Source: Geosporobacter subterraneus DSM 17957
GTDB taxonomy: Bacteria; Bacillota; Clostridia; Peptostreptococcales; Thermotaleaceae
Assembly (NCBI RefSeq): GCF_900142145.1
Contig: NZ_FQZV01000043.1
Coordinates: forward strand, 1 to 32,872
Direction: 5' to 3'
Length of the DNA: 32,872 nt
Each line of letters opens with the position of its first letter. Position 1 is the stretch's first letter. The position numbers and the translations under genes are program-made. A model generated the notes under the pieces. The model was given only the letters and a program-made list of their open reading frames with translations, ran no database searches and was not told where the DNA came from. Positions 7,654 to 15,911 of this stretch are shown piece by piece.

Positions 7654-8814
7654 CTAATAGTCTGCATTTTTAGCTACATATTCCAGCACAGCCTGTAAAT
7701 TCTCAATATTTACACTATCGGTAGTGATGATACCTTTATCGAAGTTAAAGATATATTTCCCCCCTGGTGCCAGGATATCAATTAGCTCTTTAGCCTTATC
7801 GATACATTGCTCCTTTGTTCCGGTCTTTAACAGCGTAATTGGGTAGAAGCCCATAATAATATGTTTTTTTCCTAGTTTTTCTTTAACCAGCTTCGGATCT
7901 CCATATTCAAACCACATTCTCGTATTTTCAGGCAGTTCATACAGATAATCGATATATCTCATCCAATCGTGCTCAACAAACAGCATCGATGGATATCCCA
8001 TAGCAGCCAGTTCATCCACCAGTTTCTTAAATGTCGGCCAGTAGAATTTCTCGAAATCCTTATCCCGTATAAACGGAGCCATGTGCAGCGGAATAAATGT
8101 GTTGCCATATGGTGATGGCGGATGGGGCGGAATACCTGCTTTAATCATAATCGGTGTAACTGCTTCGCAAGCGGCTGCTACCTTATCCGGATATCTTCTG
8201 ATATCTCCAGTGATGTTTTTAAAGCCCCTCAGCTGGTCTGCTACGAAGTCAAAGGGTGCTTCTGTCAGTACTTCAATTCCTCCGATAGGCGAATATCCGT
8301 ACTTATCAGTCAGTTTTTGCGTCATCATCCCACCGCTAATCAACTCATCCCAGTATGCCTTGAAGGCCTTGGCGAATACGATGGATCTTTGCACTGGGTT
8401 GGTATTTAACTCGGTATAGATTCTTGGCAGGATTTTCTCCATGATACAGTCGTAGGGCGATGCAATAAAGGCATCATATTCATCTGCTTCCAGACCATGT
8501 ACCTCCGGATGCTGCATAAACCCACTGGAGCTCATCACAAAGTTTCTAGCCCCCAGCAATTTATAATGAAGGGGATTTCTTAAGGAGATACCAGCAGGAT
8601 TGGTATCGGTAAAGAAATCCTGGCACAGCTTCTCAAACACTTCTTCCAAAGCTGCTGTATTCCACTGCATTTCAGCCAGATCTTTACCTGCATACTGAAT
8701 GGCAAACTCTAATGTCAGTCCTACATTAATAGGCACCCTTTTAGGAATTTTGCCGTCATATACATCTTCAAATAGCTTTGTTCTTTCCTGCTGCAACGCT
8801 TTTGCATCAGTCAT
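7654..8814 (-). CDS. UROD-fold corrinoid methyltransferase (methyltransferase I), second copy
   Basis: 386 residues, colinear with the first copy apart from one extra residue near position 76. By eye most positions are identical, including VEHDW, LPENT, FEYGDPK and KKHI (E281, E296, H318 as candidate zinc ligands). Differences cluster near residues 175-190 (GGIEVLTEAPFDF against GGFDGFCEAPFDF), which could tune substrate choice. The gene starts one base after its corrinoid partner and is followed by the second microprotein. Here the pterin-binding methyltransferase heads the operon, so this operon encodes a full substrate-to-tetrahydrofolate path. Substrate unknown. Confidence 0.88.
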   Translation of the reverse strand: MTDAKALQQERTKLFEDVYDGKIPKRVPINVGLTLEFAIQYAGKDLAEMQWNTAALEEVFEKLCQDFFTDTNPAGISLRNPLHYKLLGARNFVMSSSGFMQHPEVHGLEADEYDAFIASPYDCIMEKILPRIYTELNTNPVQRSIVFAKAFKAYWDELISGGMMTQKLTDKYGYSPIGGIEVLTEAPFDFVADQLRGFKNITGDIRRYPDKVAAACEAVTPIMIKAGIPPHPPSPYGNTFIPLHMAPFIRDKDFEKFYWPTFKKLVDELAAMGYPSMLFVEHDWMRYIDYLYELPENTRMWFEYGDPKLVKEKLGKKHIIMGFYPITLLKTGTKEQCIDKAKELIDILAPGGKYIFNFDKGIITTDSVNIENLQAVLEYVAKNADY

Positions 8815-8815
8815 G

Positions 8816-9454
8816 TTAACTCACCCACCCTTGACAGATTTTTACGCCTTCTGCTGCATTGGTGGTAAAGGCATCTGCACCAATTTGCTCACAGGCTTCT
8901 TTTGTTACTGGGTTTCCTCCGATAACGATTTTTACCTTATCTCTTAAGCCTGCCTTATGTAGTTCTTCTACCACATTCTTCATGGCATCAAGAGCCAATG
9001 TCAATACACCGCTCATTCCTACTACCTGAGGTTGAACCTCTTTAACCTTTTCTACAAAGGCACTGGCAGATACGTCAATACCCAAATCATAGACTTCAAA
9101 GCCTGCGGCTTCTGACATACTTTTAAATATATTTTTCCCGATATCATGAAGATCGCCCTCTACGGTTCCAAGCACAATACTACCTACCTTTGCTGCATCT
9201 CCGCTTCCTATTACTGGCTTTAATACATCTATGGCATTGGTCAGCAATTCACCTGCAAAAATCAAATCTCCCACAAAATATTCACCCTTATCAAACAAAT
9301 CCCCTACTAAAGCCATGCCCTGCTGACATGCCCCTACTACCTTTTGTGCCTCTTCTTCGCTAGGATTGGCTGCCACAAATGCATTCAACATATCCAGCAC
9401 GGTACCCTCTTCCAGATCTCCAATTGCCTGCGTTAATACATTTAAATCCATCAT
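8816..9454 (-). CDS. Corrinoid methyltransferase protein, second module copy
   Basis: 212 residues from the ATG at 9454. A longer frame beginning with TTG at 9475 would put the AAGGGGG ribosome site inside the gene, and the duplicate protein starts at the same place as chosen here. Cap domain then B12 domain with DLHDIG (His103), LGIDVSASAF and GMSGVLTLALDAM. It lies between the pterin-binding methyltransferase and the UROD methyltransferase, the expected acceptor and donor of its methyl group. Confidence 0.93.
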   Translation of the reverse strand: MMDLNVLTQAIGDLEEGTVLDMLNAFVAANPSEEEAQKVVGACQQGMALVGDLFDKGEYFVGDLIFAGELLTNAIDVLKPVIGSGDAAKVGSIVLGTVEGDLHDIGKNIFKSMSEAAGFEVYDLGIDVSASAFVEKVKEVQPQVVGMSGVLTLALDAMKNVVEELHKAGLRDKVKIVIGGNPVTKEACEQIGADAFTTNAAEGVKICQGWVS

Positions 9455-9524
9455 TGCAATGACCCCCTTATTCAATATGATTTTTATCTCTCATCACCTT
9501 TGCAGTGACGTGTACAGTAAGATT

Positions 9525-10334
9525 TTAAACTTCTTTTAGCGGCCCTATTTTATTCTTTCTATAGGCTGTAGAGTAATTTCTGCAATATCTGTCTCTGCCT
9601 AGCAATGCTTCTGTTGCAAGTAATGTTGCCAGCATATCCCTGTTACATGGATCCATTATCGCTGAATCCATTCCTACAAAGGCTGCAATGGTTAAGAAAC
9701 TTTGATTGACCACTTTTCTCAAGGGCATGCTGAAGGAAATATTGCTTAGTCCTGAAGTAACCTTGATGGTAGGATACATTTCCTTAATAGTTCTGGTTGT
9801 CTCTACAAAATTCATCAAAGATGTATTATCGGTGGATAAGGCCATTACCAGCGGGTCAATATGTATCCTGTCCGGTGCAATATCATATTTTTCGGCTTTC
9901 TCCACCAATATTTTGGTGATATCTACTCTGGTCTTTACATCGCAGGGAATTCCGTTATTGTCGCAGGTTAATCCGATCACCTGCCAGTCTGTACCCTGAA
10001 TCATAGGATAGATAACTTCACATTTATCTCCCTCCCCCGATACAGAGTTAATGATTCCCGGTTTTCTCGCATACCGAAAGACTGCTTCGATGGTTCTGGC
10101 ATTTGGACTATCGATACTAATCGGTTTATCCACTGCATCCTGAACGATATCCATCAGCCACCTGAGGGTTTCCGCCTCATACTCCGGTGCTGTGCTGGCA
10201 CATACATCGATGTAATCTGCCCCTGCATCTACTTGTTTGATCGCCAGATTACGGATAAATTCTTCATTTTTTTCTTCAATAGCCTTTTTCACACTTGGAA
10301 TCGTACCATTAATTTTTTCCCCGATTACGATCAT
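9525..10334 (-). CDS. Pterin-binding methyltetrahydrofolate:corrinoid methyltransferase (methyltransferase II)
   Basis: 269 residues with the dihydropteroate-synthase-like TIM barrel of the AcsE/MtvA/MtgA group: GEKINGT at the start, DAGADYIDVCAS (36-47), PISIDSPN (71-78) and a GLSNISF segment near 200. Family knowledge: it transfers the methyl group from methyl-cobalamin to tetrahydrofolate (or the reverse). First gene of the second methyltransferase operon, with AAAGGGGGAAG before ATG. Only one such gene is present, so it probably serves both modules. A true folate-synthesis enzyme is unlikely given the neighbours. Confidence 0.92.
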   Translation of the reverse strand: MIVIGEKINGTIPSVKKAIEEKNEEFIRNLAIKQVDAGADYIDVCASTAPEYEAETLRWLMDIVQDAVDKPISIDSPNARTIEAVFRYARKPGIINSVSGEGDKCEVIYPMIQGTDWQVIGLTCDNNGIPCDVKTRVDITKILVEKAEKYDIAPDRIHIDPLVMALSTDNTSLMNFVETTRTIKEMYPTIKVTSGLSNISFSMPLRKVVNQSFLTIAAFVGMDSAIMDPCNRDMLATLLATEALLGRDRYCRNYSTAYRKNKIGPLKEV

Positions 10335-10368
10335 CCACTCTTCCCCCTTTACTTCATAATTTTACAAT

Positions 10369-10431
10369 CTGTATATACAGGTTATGTATATGTATATACT
10401 TTTATTATAGCAAAGGTTTTCCCTATGTCAA
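10369..10431 (-). promoter_or_regulatory. Promoter and operators of second methyltransferase operon
   Basis: Minus strand: -35 TTGACA (10426-10431), 16-base spacer, -10 TATAAT (10404-10409). Downstream lie the perfect palindrome CTGTATATACAG (10369-10380) and TGTATATAC (10391-10399). The region aligns closely with the promoter at 6056-6121, so promoter and operator were duplicated together with the module. GTATATAC is self-complementary, which suits a dimeric GntR-type regulator. Confidence 0.8.
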
Positions 10432-10552
10432 TATATATACGGAATTTTTTGAAAATATTTAAAATATTATCTAACAAGGTGAATAGGGGCCCTTTAACCT
10501 CCTTTAGCCTATTTATTCGCCTTGGGTTCAATTTTCCTGAGATCATCAGATT

Positions 10553-10581
10553 TTGACAATCCTTATTGTCTGAATTATGAT
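10553..10581 (+). promoter_or_regulatory. Promoter of the DUF1638 gene with internal palindrome
   Basis: -35 TTGACA (10553-10558), 17-base spacer, -10 TATGAT (10576-10581). The palindrome GACAAT/ATTGTC (10555-10560 and 10565-10570) sits between the two boxes and could be an operator. It is unlike the TGTATATAC sites of the divergent operon. Confidence 0.65.
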
Positions 10582-10618
10582 ATTGCTATGTATAATATGT
10601 TCACTAGGGGGAAGCACG

Positions 10619-11338
10619 ATGAACACTTTGATGATTGCCTGCCGTACCATTGCCGATGAGCTGAATATGGCTATGGAGGAAACCGCCTGTAGGTATCCTA
10701 TCCTATGGATTGAATCAGGACTGCACCTATATCCGGATTCCTTGAAGAAGAGACTTCAGGAAGAACTAGATCATATTTCTAACGTAGATCAGGTTTTGAT
10801 GGCCTTTGGCTATTGCGGCAATTCCCTGCTGGGAATCACGCCGCCTACTTATAAAATGATCTTTCCACGGGTAGATGACTGTATTACTTTACTTCTTGGC
10901 TCCTGTGAGAAACGGAAGGCCATTTCCGATGAAATGGGTACATATTTCCTTACCCATGGTTGGCTGCAATATGAAAAGAATATCTGGAGTGAATATCAGG
11001 AAGCTATCCATCGCTATGGAAAATCACGGGCTGATAAAATCTATAAAGTCCTCCTGCAGCATTATAAACGGCTGGGTGTCATTGAAACAGGGGCGTATCC
11101 GATAGAGGAATTTCTGGAAAAAACCCATGTGATTGCTGAGGACTTAAAGCTTTGTCATCAAGTCATTCCTGGGACCCTTCAATATATTAAGAAACTGTTG
11201 ACAGGACCTTGGGATGAAGATTTTATAACGATTCAACCGAGTGAAACCGTTACCTTTGCGCATATCTATGGGGATAACTGGAATGCTCAAAAGAACGCTT
11301 CAGTTTATGGTATGACAGCTGAGGAAAAAACAGTATAG
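10619..11338 (+). CDS. DUF1638-family protein
   Basis: 239 residues from the ATG at 10619, which has AGGGGGAAG upstream; the longer frame from 10577 lacks a ribosome site. Family-like segments: IACRTIADEL at the start, GLHLYPDSLKKRLQEEL, FGYCGNSLLG, FPRVDDCITLLLGS and GTYFLTHGWLQYEKN. Several conserved cysteines and histidines suggest metal or corrinoid handling, but the biochemical role is not known to me. Family members often lie beside corrinoid methyltransferase genes, as here, where it diverges from the pterin methyltransferase operon. It is the only plus-strand gene in the island. Unlike its neighbours it has no TGTATATAC site at its own promoter. Confidence 0.82.
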   Translation: MNTLMIACRTIADELNMAMEETACRYPILWIESGLHLYPDSLKKRLQEELDHISNVDQVLMAFGYCGNSLLGITPPTYKMIFPRVDDCITLLLGSCEKRKAISDEMGTYFLTHGWLQYEKNIWSEYQEAIHRYGKSRADKIYKVLLQHYKRLGVIETGAYPIEEFLEKTHVIAEDLKLCHQVIPGTLQYIKKLLTGPWDEDFITIQPSETVTFAHIYGDNWNAQKNASVYGMTAEEKTV

Positions 11339-11474
11339 TACAATCGGATAGGAGACTGCCCATTAATTGAGTAGTCCACCTTCCATACCACTGTCCTCTT
11401 GGCTATGTGCTTGGCACTATCAATCCCCACTCAGAATTTTCACCCGCTAATTTGCGCCCATGCCGGCCGCACAG

Positions 11475-11510
11475 AAATAGGACAGTTCTAATGAAAGAAC
11501 TGTCCTATTT
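11475..11510. terminator. Bidirectional terminator between convergent genes
   Basis: Perfect 15-bp stem AAATAGGACAGTTCT (11475-11489) / AGAACTGTCCTATTT (11496-11510), six-base loop. It lies between the DUF1638 gene and the oppositely oriented DUF1576 gene, whose stop codon it touches. A-rich and T-rich flanks fit termination in both directions. Confidence 0.8.
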
Positions 11511-12793
11511 TAGTCTTCCTTCTTAAACGCCTCAATAATGGGAACCAGGGTTGCTGCAACGATTCCTCCTGAAAACCCGTTATTGTACAGATTTAATCCA
11601 GCGTGCAGGTATCCAACATTCTGTACCACCAGAGAGTGGAGAAAACCGGCAAGAATACCATACCTCCATCCAAACTGCCCTGCAATGGGCGCTAATGTCG
11701 TACCGAACAAGGAAGCTAGCAGCATTCCTGGGTCATTGATATTCCACAGCTTTGTCAATCCACCTAAAGCTACTCCGGCAAATATAGGAAGCATGTTTGA
11801 TAAATGCTTTCCAAAGGCACTAAATCCTACAATTGTAAAAATTCCCCCAATGATAGGCCCATTAAGAACCCCTCCAATCAGAATCACATATGCAGTCGCA
11901 AATAATCCATTGATTCCCATGTTCATTAAGGTAATTGGAAAGCCTTCCAGTACTACAAAGTCTGTAACTGCCCTTCCAGAATATTGATACAGTTTTTGAA
12001 GTCCTCGTAAGGACATCCCGTTATGAAAATAACCTATGGCCAGCATACTTAAGAACATCATCATCAAGAGTAGGGCCAAAGGTTTCTGATGTCCTGTAGA
12101 CCAGATCATTCTCGTATCCAGCTTGAGGCCATTAGACTTGAGAATAGAAACAAGGACGGTTCCAATGATCCCTGCTGTAAAGCCAATATTATATAGATTG
12201 AAGCCTTGGTGAATTCTCATCATATGAGAAGAGAGAGGGGGGAGGATGAAACCAATAGCAATACCTATAAGGATTCCAAGGGGTATACTGAGGGTTCTTG
12301 GTAGATTTAGTCCAAACATAATCTGTGTAACTGTGGGAGCCAAGCTTGTTCCAAATAGCGCAATATATACGTATTTGCTGAATTTTTCCTTTTGGTATCG
12401 GCCATAGAGCCATACGCCCAAAATGATAAACCACACATTGAACAGATTTTTTCCAAAGAGCCCGAATCCGGACATTAGCCACAGACTTGATACTGCAGCT
12501 CCCGTAATTTTGATATCTAAAAAGCTCAGCATGCCTATGGAAAGCAGCATTAACAGTCCGGCGTTCACAAAAGCTGCTCCAAGTCCGCCTATACTGATAT
12601 AGTCCGTAATTAGAAAATCCGGCTCTACAACCAGACGGTAAAGTCCCGATGCAATCCCCTTTGGGGTATCCATTGTCATGCCAAATACGAAAAGCATCAG
12701 TCCCCATATCATCAAAATAAAGTAATTGCTGCGATTTTCCAGTTTGCTTTTCTCATATAAAAAAACAGGTTTTATATAAATACCTTTAAAAAT
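11510..12793 (-). CDS. DUF1576 membrane protein, citrate-operon copy (probable ATT start)
   Basis: About 427 residues from the proposed start. Strongly hydrophobic, about ten to twelve spans. The two halves repeat: LFGKN / AFGKH, FGTSLAP / FGTTLAP and GFNLYNIGFTAGI / GLNLYNNGFSGGI, so it has internal two-fold symmetry, as many transporters do. Only a TTG at 12715 is available as a usual start in this frame, but homology with the 21702-22985 paralogue extends 26 codons upstream (IFK..Y.KP.FL...ENRS.Y), right up to a GGGGGG ribosome site. That site is followed six bases later by ATT at 12793. Last gene of the citS-citD-citE-citF-oadA operon. Function unknown; a transport role for citrate-related acids is inferred from position. 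Confidence 0.8.
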   Translation of the reverse strand: MFKGIYIKPVFLYEKSKLENRSNYFILMIWGLMLFVFGMTMDTPKGIASGLYRLVVEPDFLITDYISIGGLGAAFVNAGLLMLLSIGMLSFLDIKITGAAVSSLWLMSGFGLFGKNLFNVWFIILGVWLYGRYQKEKFSKYVYIALFGTSLAPTVTQIMFGLNLPRTLSIPLGILIGIAIGFILPPLSSHMMRIHQGFNLYNIGFTAGIIGTVLVSILKSNGLKLDTRMIWSTGHQKPLALLLMMMFLSMLAIGYFHNGMSLRGLQKLYQYSGRAVTDFVVLEGFPITLMNMGINGLFATAYVILIGGVLNGPIIGGIFTIVGFSAFGKHLSNMLPIFAGVALGGLTKLWNINDPGMLLASLFGTTLAPIAGQFGWRYGILAGFLHSLVVQNVGYLHAGLNLYNNGFSGGIVAATLVPIIEAFKKED

Positions 12794-12843
12794 AAAAATC
12801 CCCCCTTACCCAAATCTATATCCTAATTATGTCTAGGGCACAT

Positions 12844-14241
12844 CTATACAGGATAGGTCTTTTGCTCTTTGTCTGCGCAACTGCTGTCAATCTGATATTT
12901 CTTTGCCTGTCTATATTTAAAATATTCTAATGCCACTTGAGGAAAAAGTGCATAGGATAATACATCTTCTTCCTGCTCAAAATATTCTTTCATTTCATTT
13001 TTAATGGTTTCAAGCTGAGATGGAATCAGGTCTGCAGGCCTGCAGACAATCACGTCTTCATTTCCGATGATTTTTCTTCTGATTTCTTCTTTGATTTCTA
13101 CGGTAGGTCTTCCATATTCGCCCCTGACATAGGCCTTAATTTCTTTTGGAACCATCTTATATCTTTCTCCTAGAACCACATTAAAAACAGCCTGGGTCCC
13201 TACCATCTGGCTCATGGGTGTAACCAATGGAGGAAATCCTAAGTCTTCTCTAACCCGAGGGACTTCCTTCAACACTTCTTCATATTTATCCACCGCATTT
13301 TGCATTTTTAACTGTGACACCAAGTTAGAGAGCATTCCCCCAGGTACTTGGTATACAAGGGCATTTACGTCAACCCCTAATACCTTCGGATCCAGTTGTT
13401 TTGTTTCCAGGTATTTATCCCGAATCGGTCTGAAGTGGTCCGCAATCTGGTTTAACACTTCAAGGCTTAACCCTGTGTCATATTGTGTTCTCTGCAATGT
13501 GGCTACCAAGGGTTCTGTAGGCGGCTGTGAGGTACCCAGGGCCATAGGCGATATTGCACAATCCACCACATCTACACCGGCTTCGATGGCTTTCAGATAA
13601 GTCATTGAAGCGATTCCACTGGTATAATGGGTGTGCAGCTGAATAGGTACCTTAACGGTCTTTTTCAACATGGTGATCAATTCAAAGGCATAATAGGGTG
13701 TCAAAATTCCTGACATGTCTTTCACACAGATAGAATCAGCGCCCATGTCTACCATCTGCTTTGCAACCTTCAAATAATGCTCTGTATTATGTGCAGGACT
13801 GATGGTATAAGATATGGCAGCCTGTGCATGTCCACCTTCCTTTTTGGTTGTCTTCAGCGCAGTTTCCAGATTTCTTGCATCATTTAAGGCATCGAATATC
13901 CTAATAATATCTATGCCGTTTGCAATGGCTTTTTTAACAAATTCGGAAACCACATCATCAGAATAGTGCTTATATCCCAAAAGATTCTGTCCTCTCAGGA
14001 GCATCTGTAATTTCGTATGCTTCACATGCTTTCGGATGAGTCTTAATCTTTCCCATGGATCTTCATTTAAGAATCGAAGACAGGCGTCAAAGGTTGCTCC
14101 TCCCCATACCTCAAGGGAGTGATACCCTACCTTATCGAGGGTTTCTAGTATGGGAGACATTTCCTCCGTTTTCATTCGTGTAGCAACCAATGACTGATGG
14201 GCGTCTCTTAATACGGTCTCAGAGATCTTTATCTTTGCCAT
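12844..14241 (-). CDS. oadA: Oxaloacetate decarboxylase alpha subunit / carboxyltransferase, without biotin domain
   Basis: 465 residues. The HMGL-like TIM barrel (about 1-270) begins ISETVLRDAHQSL, with the metal ligand Asp, and includes CVKDMSG and the metal-binding HTHYTSG; the PYC/OADA conserved domain follows (about 290-455). Family knowledge: it moves the carboxyl group of oxaloacetate to biotin, giving pyruvate. The biotinyl-lysine domain that ends many alpha subunits is missing, and the beta and gamma sodium-pump subunits are not in this window; they must be encoded elsewhere or replaced. Following citF, it would convert the oxaloacetate released from citrate. Start ATG has GGAGGAG upstream. 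Confidence 0.9.
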   Translation of the reverse strand: MAKIKISETVLRDAHQSLVATRMKTEEMSPILETLDKVGYHSLEVWGGATFDACLRFLNEDPWERLRLIRKHVKHTKLQMLLRGQNLLGYKHYSDDVVSEFVKKAIANGIDIIRIFDALNDARNLETALKTTKKEGGHAQAAISYTISPAHNTEHYLKVAKQMVDMGADSICVKDMSGILTPYYAFELITMLKKTVKVPIQLHTHYTSGIASMTYLKAIEAGVDVVDCAISPMALGTSQPPTEPLVATLQRTQYDTGLSLEVLNQIADHFRPIRDKYLETKQLDPKVLGVDVNALVYQVPGGMLSNLVSQLKMQNAVDKYEEVLKEVPRVREDLGFPPLVTPMSQMVGTQAVFNVVLGERYKMVPKEIKAYVRGEYGRPTVEIKEEIRRKIIGNEDVIVCRPADLIPSQLETIKNEMKEYFEQEEDVLSYALFPQVALEYFKYRQAKKYQIDSSCADKEQKTYPV

Positions 14242-14282
14242 GTTTCTCCTCCTTGCTTATTTTTCTCTGCCACATTGCCTTT

Positions 14283-14329
14283 ATAGCAAAATAGCAGGCA
14301 GCTTCTAAATCCACCTGCTATCTTGCTAT
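14283..14329 (-). other. Hairpin between citF and oadA
   Basis: ATAGCAAAATAGCAGG (14283-14298) pairs with CCTGCTATCTTGCTAT (14314-14329), with one mismatch. No T-run follows on the minus strand, so it is more likely an mRNA stabiliser or processing site than a terminator. Confidence 0.5.
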
Positions 14330-14346
14330 TGAAAGGGATATGGTCC

Positions 14347-15900
14347 TTATTTTACAACATTTCTTATAACATCCATTACCGTTCCATCTCTATATTCTAT
14401 AATCCCTACAATCTTATCTCCAAATGTCACCTTTTCGGGCTTGCCCGTAAAGTTTTCAGCTAAGTTCTTCAGCTCTTCGATGGTCATAACCGGCAGGTTG
14501 GTCTTCTTTAGCGTTTGCAATAATTCTGCATTTTTAGGATTTACCGCAATACCCCTTTCTGTTACTACTACATCCACCGTTTCTCCCGGTGTCACCACAG
14601 TGGTCACTTCATCTACCACAATGGGTATCCGCTTTCTCATCAACGGTGCTACTACAACCGTCAATTTTGCTCCTGCGGCAGTATCCGGATGTCCACCCTG
14701 GGCTCCCATGATTACACCGGTAGAAGCAGTCATAACATTTACATTATAGTGAACATCTACCTCTGTAGCAGAAAGGATCATGATATCCAGCTTATTGGCT
14801 ACGCATCCCTTGTTGTGAGGATTTGCATACATAGAAGCAGACATCTCCACATGATTTTCATTTCTCATAAAAGATGTGGCCGCTTTCGCATCGAAGGTTT
14901 GTGTATCCAGTAAGGTTCTGAATAATCCCTCCTCCAGCAGCTCCACCAGATAGGATGTAGCTCCACCGGAAGCAAAGGATCCCACAATATTATTTTCCTT
15001 CATATAATCCCTTAAAAACTTGGCCACTGCAAGGGATGCACCGCCGCTTCCTGCCTGAAAGGAAAATCCTTCCTTAACTAATCCTGATTGAATCAGGACT
15101 TCACTGGCGTATTCTGCAATTAAAAGCTCTAAAGGATTTTGGGTTACCCTTGTAGCCCCTGCACTGATCAGACTTGGATCTCCAATTTCCTCTACTACGA
15201 CAACATAATCAACCAGATATTGGGGGATGCTGATGGGATAGGCCGGATAAGGTACCAGATTATCCGTTATAGCCACTACCTTATCTGCATATTGTGCGTC
15301 TACCATTGGATATCCCATTGCACCAAAGGCAGATTTGCCCAATTTTCCATTCATATTTCCCATCTCATCACAACAGGATGCGGCAATAAAGGCTACGTCA
15401 ATTTTCACTTCACCTGATTCAATAGCTCTAGCCCTTCCCCCATGGGTTCTAAAAATCACCGGTTTTGGCAGGATGCAATTGGTAGTAATTTCCTTTGCAA
15501 TATTGCCTCTTAACCCACTGGTATGCAGTCCGGTTACCACACCGCTTTTAATATGCTCAATCAAACCTTCATGGGCATTGGTCAAAGAAGAAGAACAAAT
15601 GGTAATATCTTTGATCCCCATATTTGCTATCTCATCCATTACCATCATGAGCACATAATCACCGTTTCTAAGATGGTGGTGGAAAGAAACAGTCATTCCA
15701 TCCTTCAATCCTGTTTTCTCGATAGCTTCTCTAATTGATCCTAACAGTTTTTGGTCTGTTGGCACGACTTTGCTATTTATGGCGCCATGCCTCCTACCTG
15801 CTACTTCTGCATCAAATATTCCGTTAAAAGGCTTTAGTTCTCCGATACCCTCAATATAGGTGGGAACCATTCTTCCAGCTTTATTTTTTACGAACTCCAT
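14347..15900 (-). CDS. citF: Citrate lyase alpha subunit (citrate CoA-transferase)
   Basis: 517 residues from the ATG at 15900. The ATG two codons upstream touches the AAGGGGG site, so the second is preferred. It carries family segments such as SFHHHLRNGDYV, GLHTSGLRGNIAKEI, RTHGGRARAIESGE and SGGHP-like AQGGHPDTAAGA. Family knowledge: it exchanges the acetyl group on the acyl carrier for citrate, forming citryl thioester. It follows citE by five bases. Full length and no breaks. Its usual acyl carrier partner, CitD, lacks the prosthetic serine in this operon, so it may act with free CoA thioesters instead (inference). Confidence 0.93.
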   Translation of the reverse strand: MEFVKNKAGRMVPTYIEGIGELKPFNGIFDAEVAGRRHGAINSKVVPTDQKLLGSIREAIEKTGLKDGMTVSFHHHLRNGDYVLMMVMDEIANMGIKDITICSSSLTNAHEGLIEHIKSGVVTGLHTSGLRGNIAKEITTNCILPKPVIFRTHGGRARAIESGEVKIDVAFIAASCCDEMGNMNGKLGKSAFGAMGYPMVDAQYADKVVAITDNLVPYPAYPISIPQYLVDYVVVVEEIGDPSLISAGATRVTQNPLELLIAEYASEVLIQSGLVKEGFSFQAGSGGASLAVAKFLRDYMKENNIVGSFASGGATSYLVELLEEGLFRTLLDTQTFDAKAATSFMRNENHVEMSASMYANPHNKGCVANKLDIMILSATEVDVHYNVNVMTASTGVIMGAQGGHPDTAAGAKLTVVVAPLMRKRIPIVVDEVTTVVTPGETVDVVVTERGIAVNPKNAELLQTLKKTNLPVMTIEELKNLAENFTGKPEKVTFGDKIVGIIEYRDGTVMDVIRNVVK

Positions 15901-15911
15901 TTTCATCCCCC

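Noticed and set aside
8816-9475. 219-residue version of the second module corrinoid protein starting with TTG at 9475
   Set aside because: The AAGGGGG ribosome site would lie inside the gene, and the paralogue starts at the position equal to ATG 9454.
10441-10530. Interrupted inverted repeat (AAGGTGAATA / TATTCGCCTT region) between the divergent promoters
   Set aside because: Pairing is broken and GT-rich, and there is no T-run; too weak to call a terminator or operator.
12189-12707. 172-residue frame inside the DUF1576 gene
   Set aside because: It is a frame-shifted shadow; the same-strand DUF1576 frame is supported by its close paralogue.
12716-12793. TTG at 12715 as the start of the citrate-operon DUF1576 gene
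   Set aside because: No ribosome site before it, and similarity to the paralogue continues 26 codons upstream.
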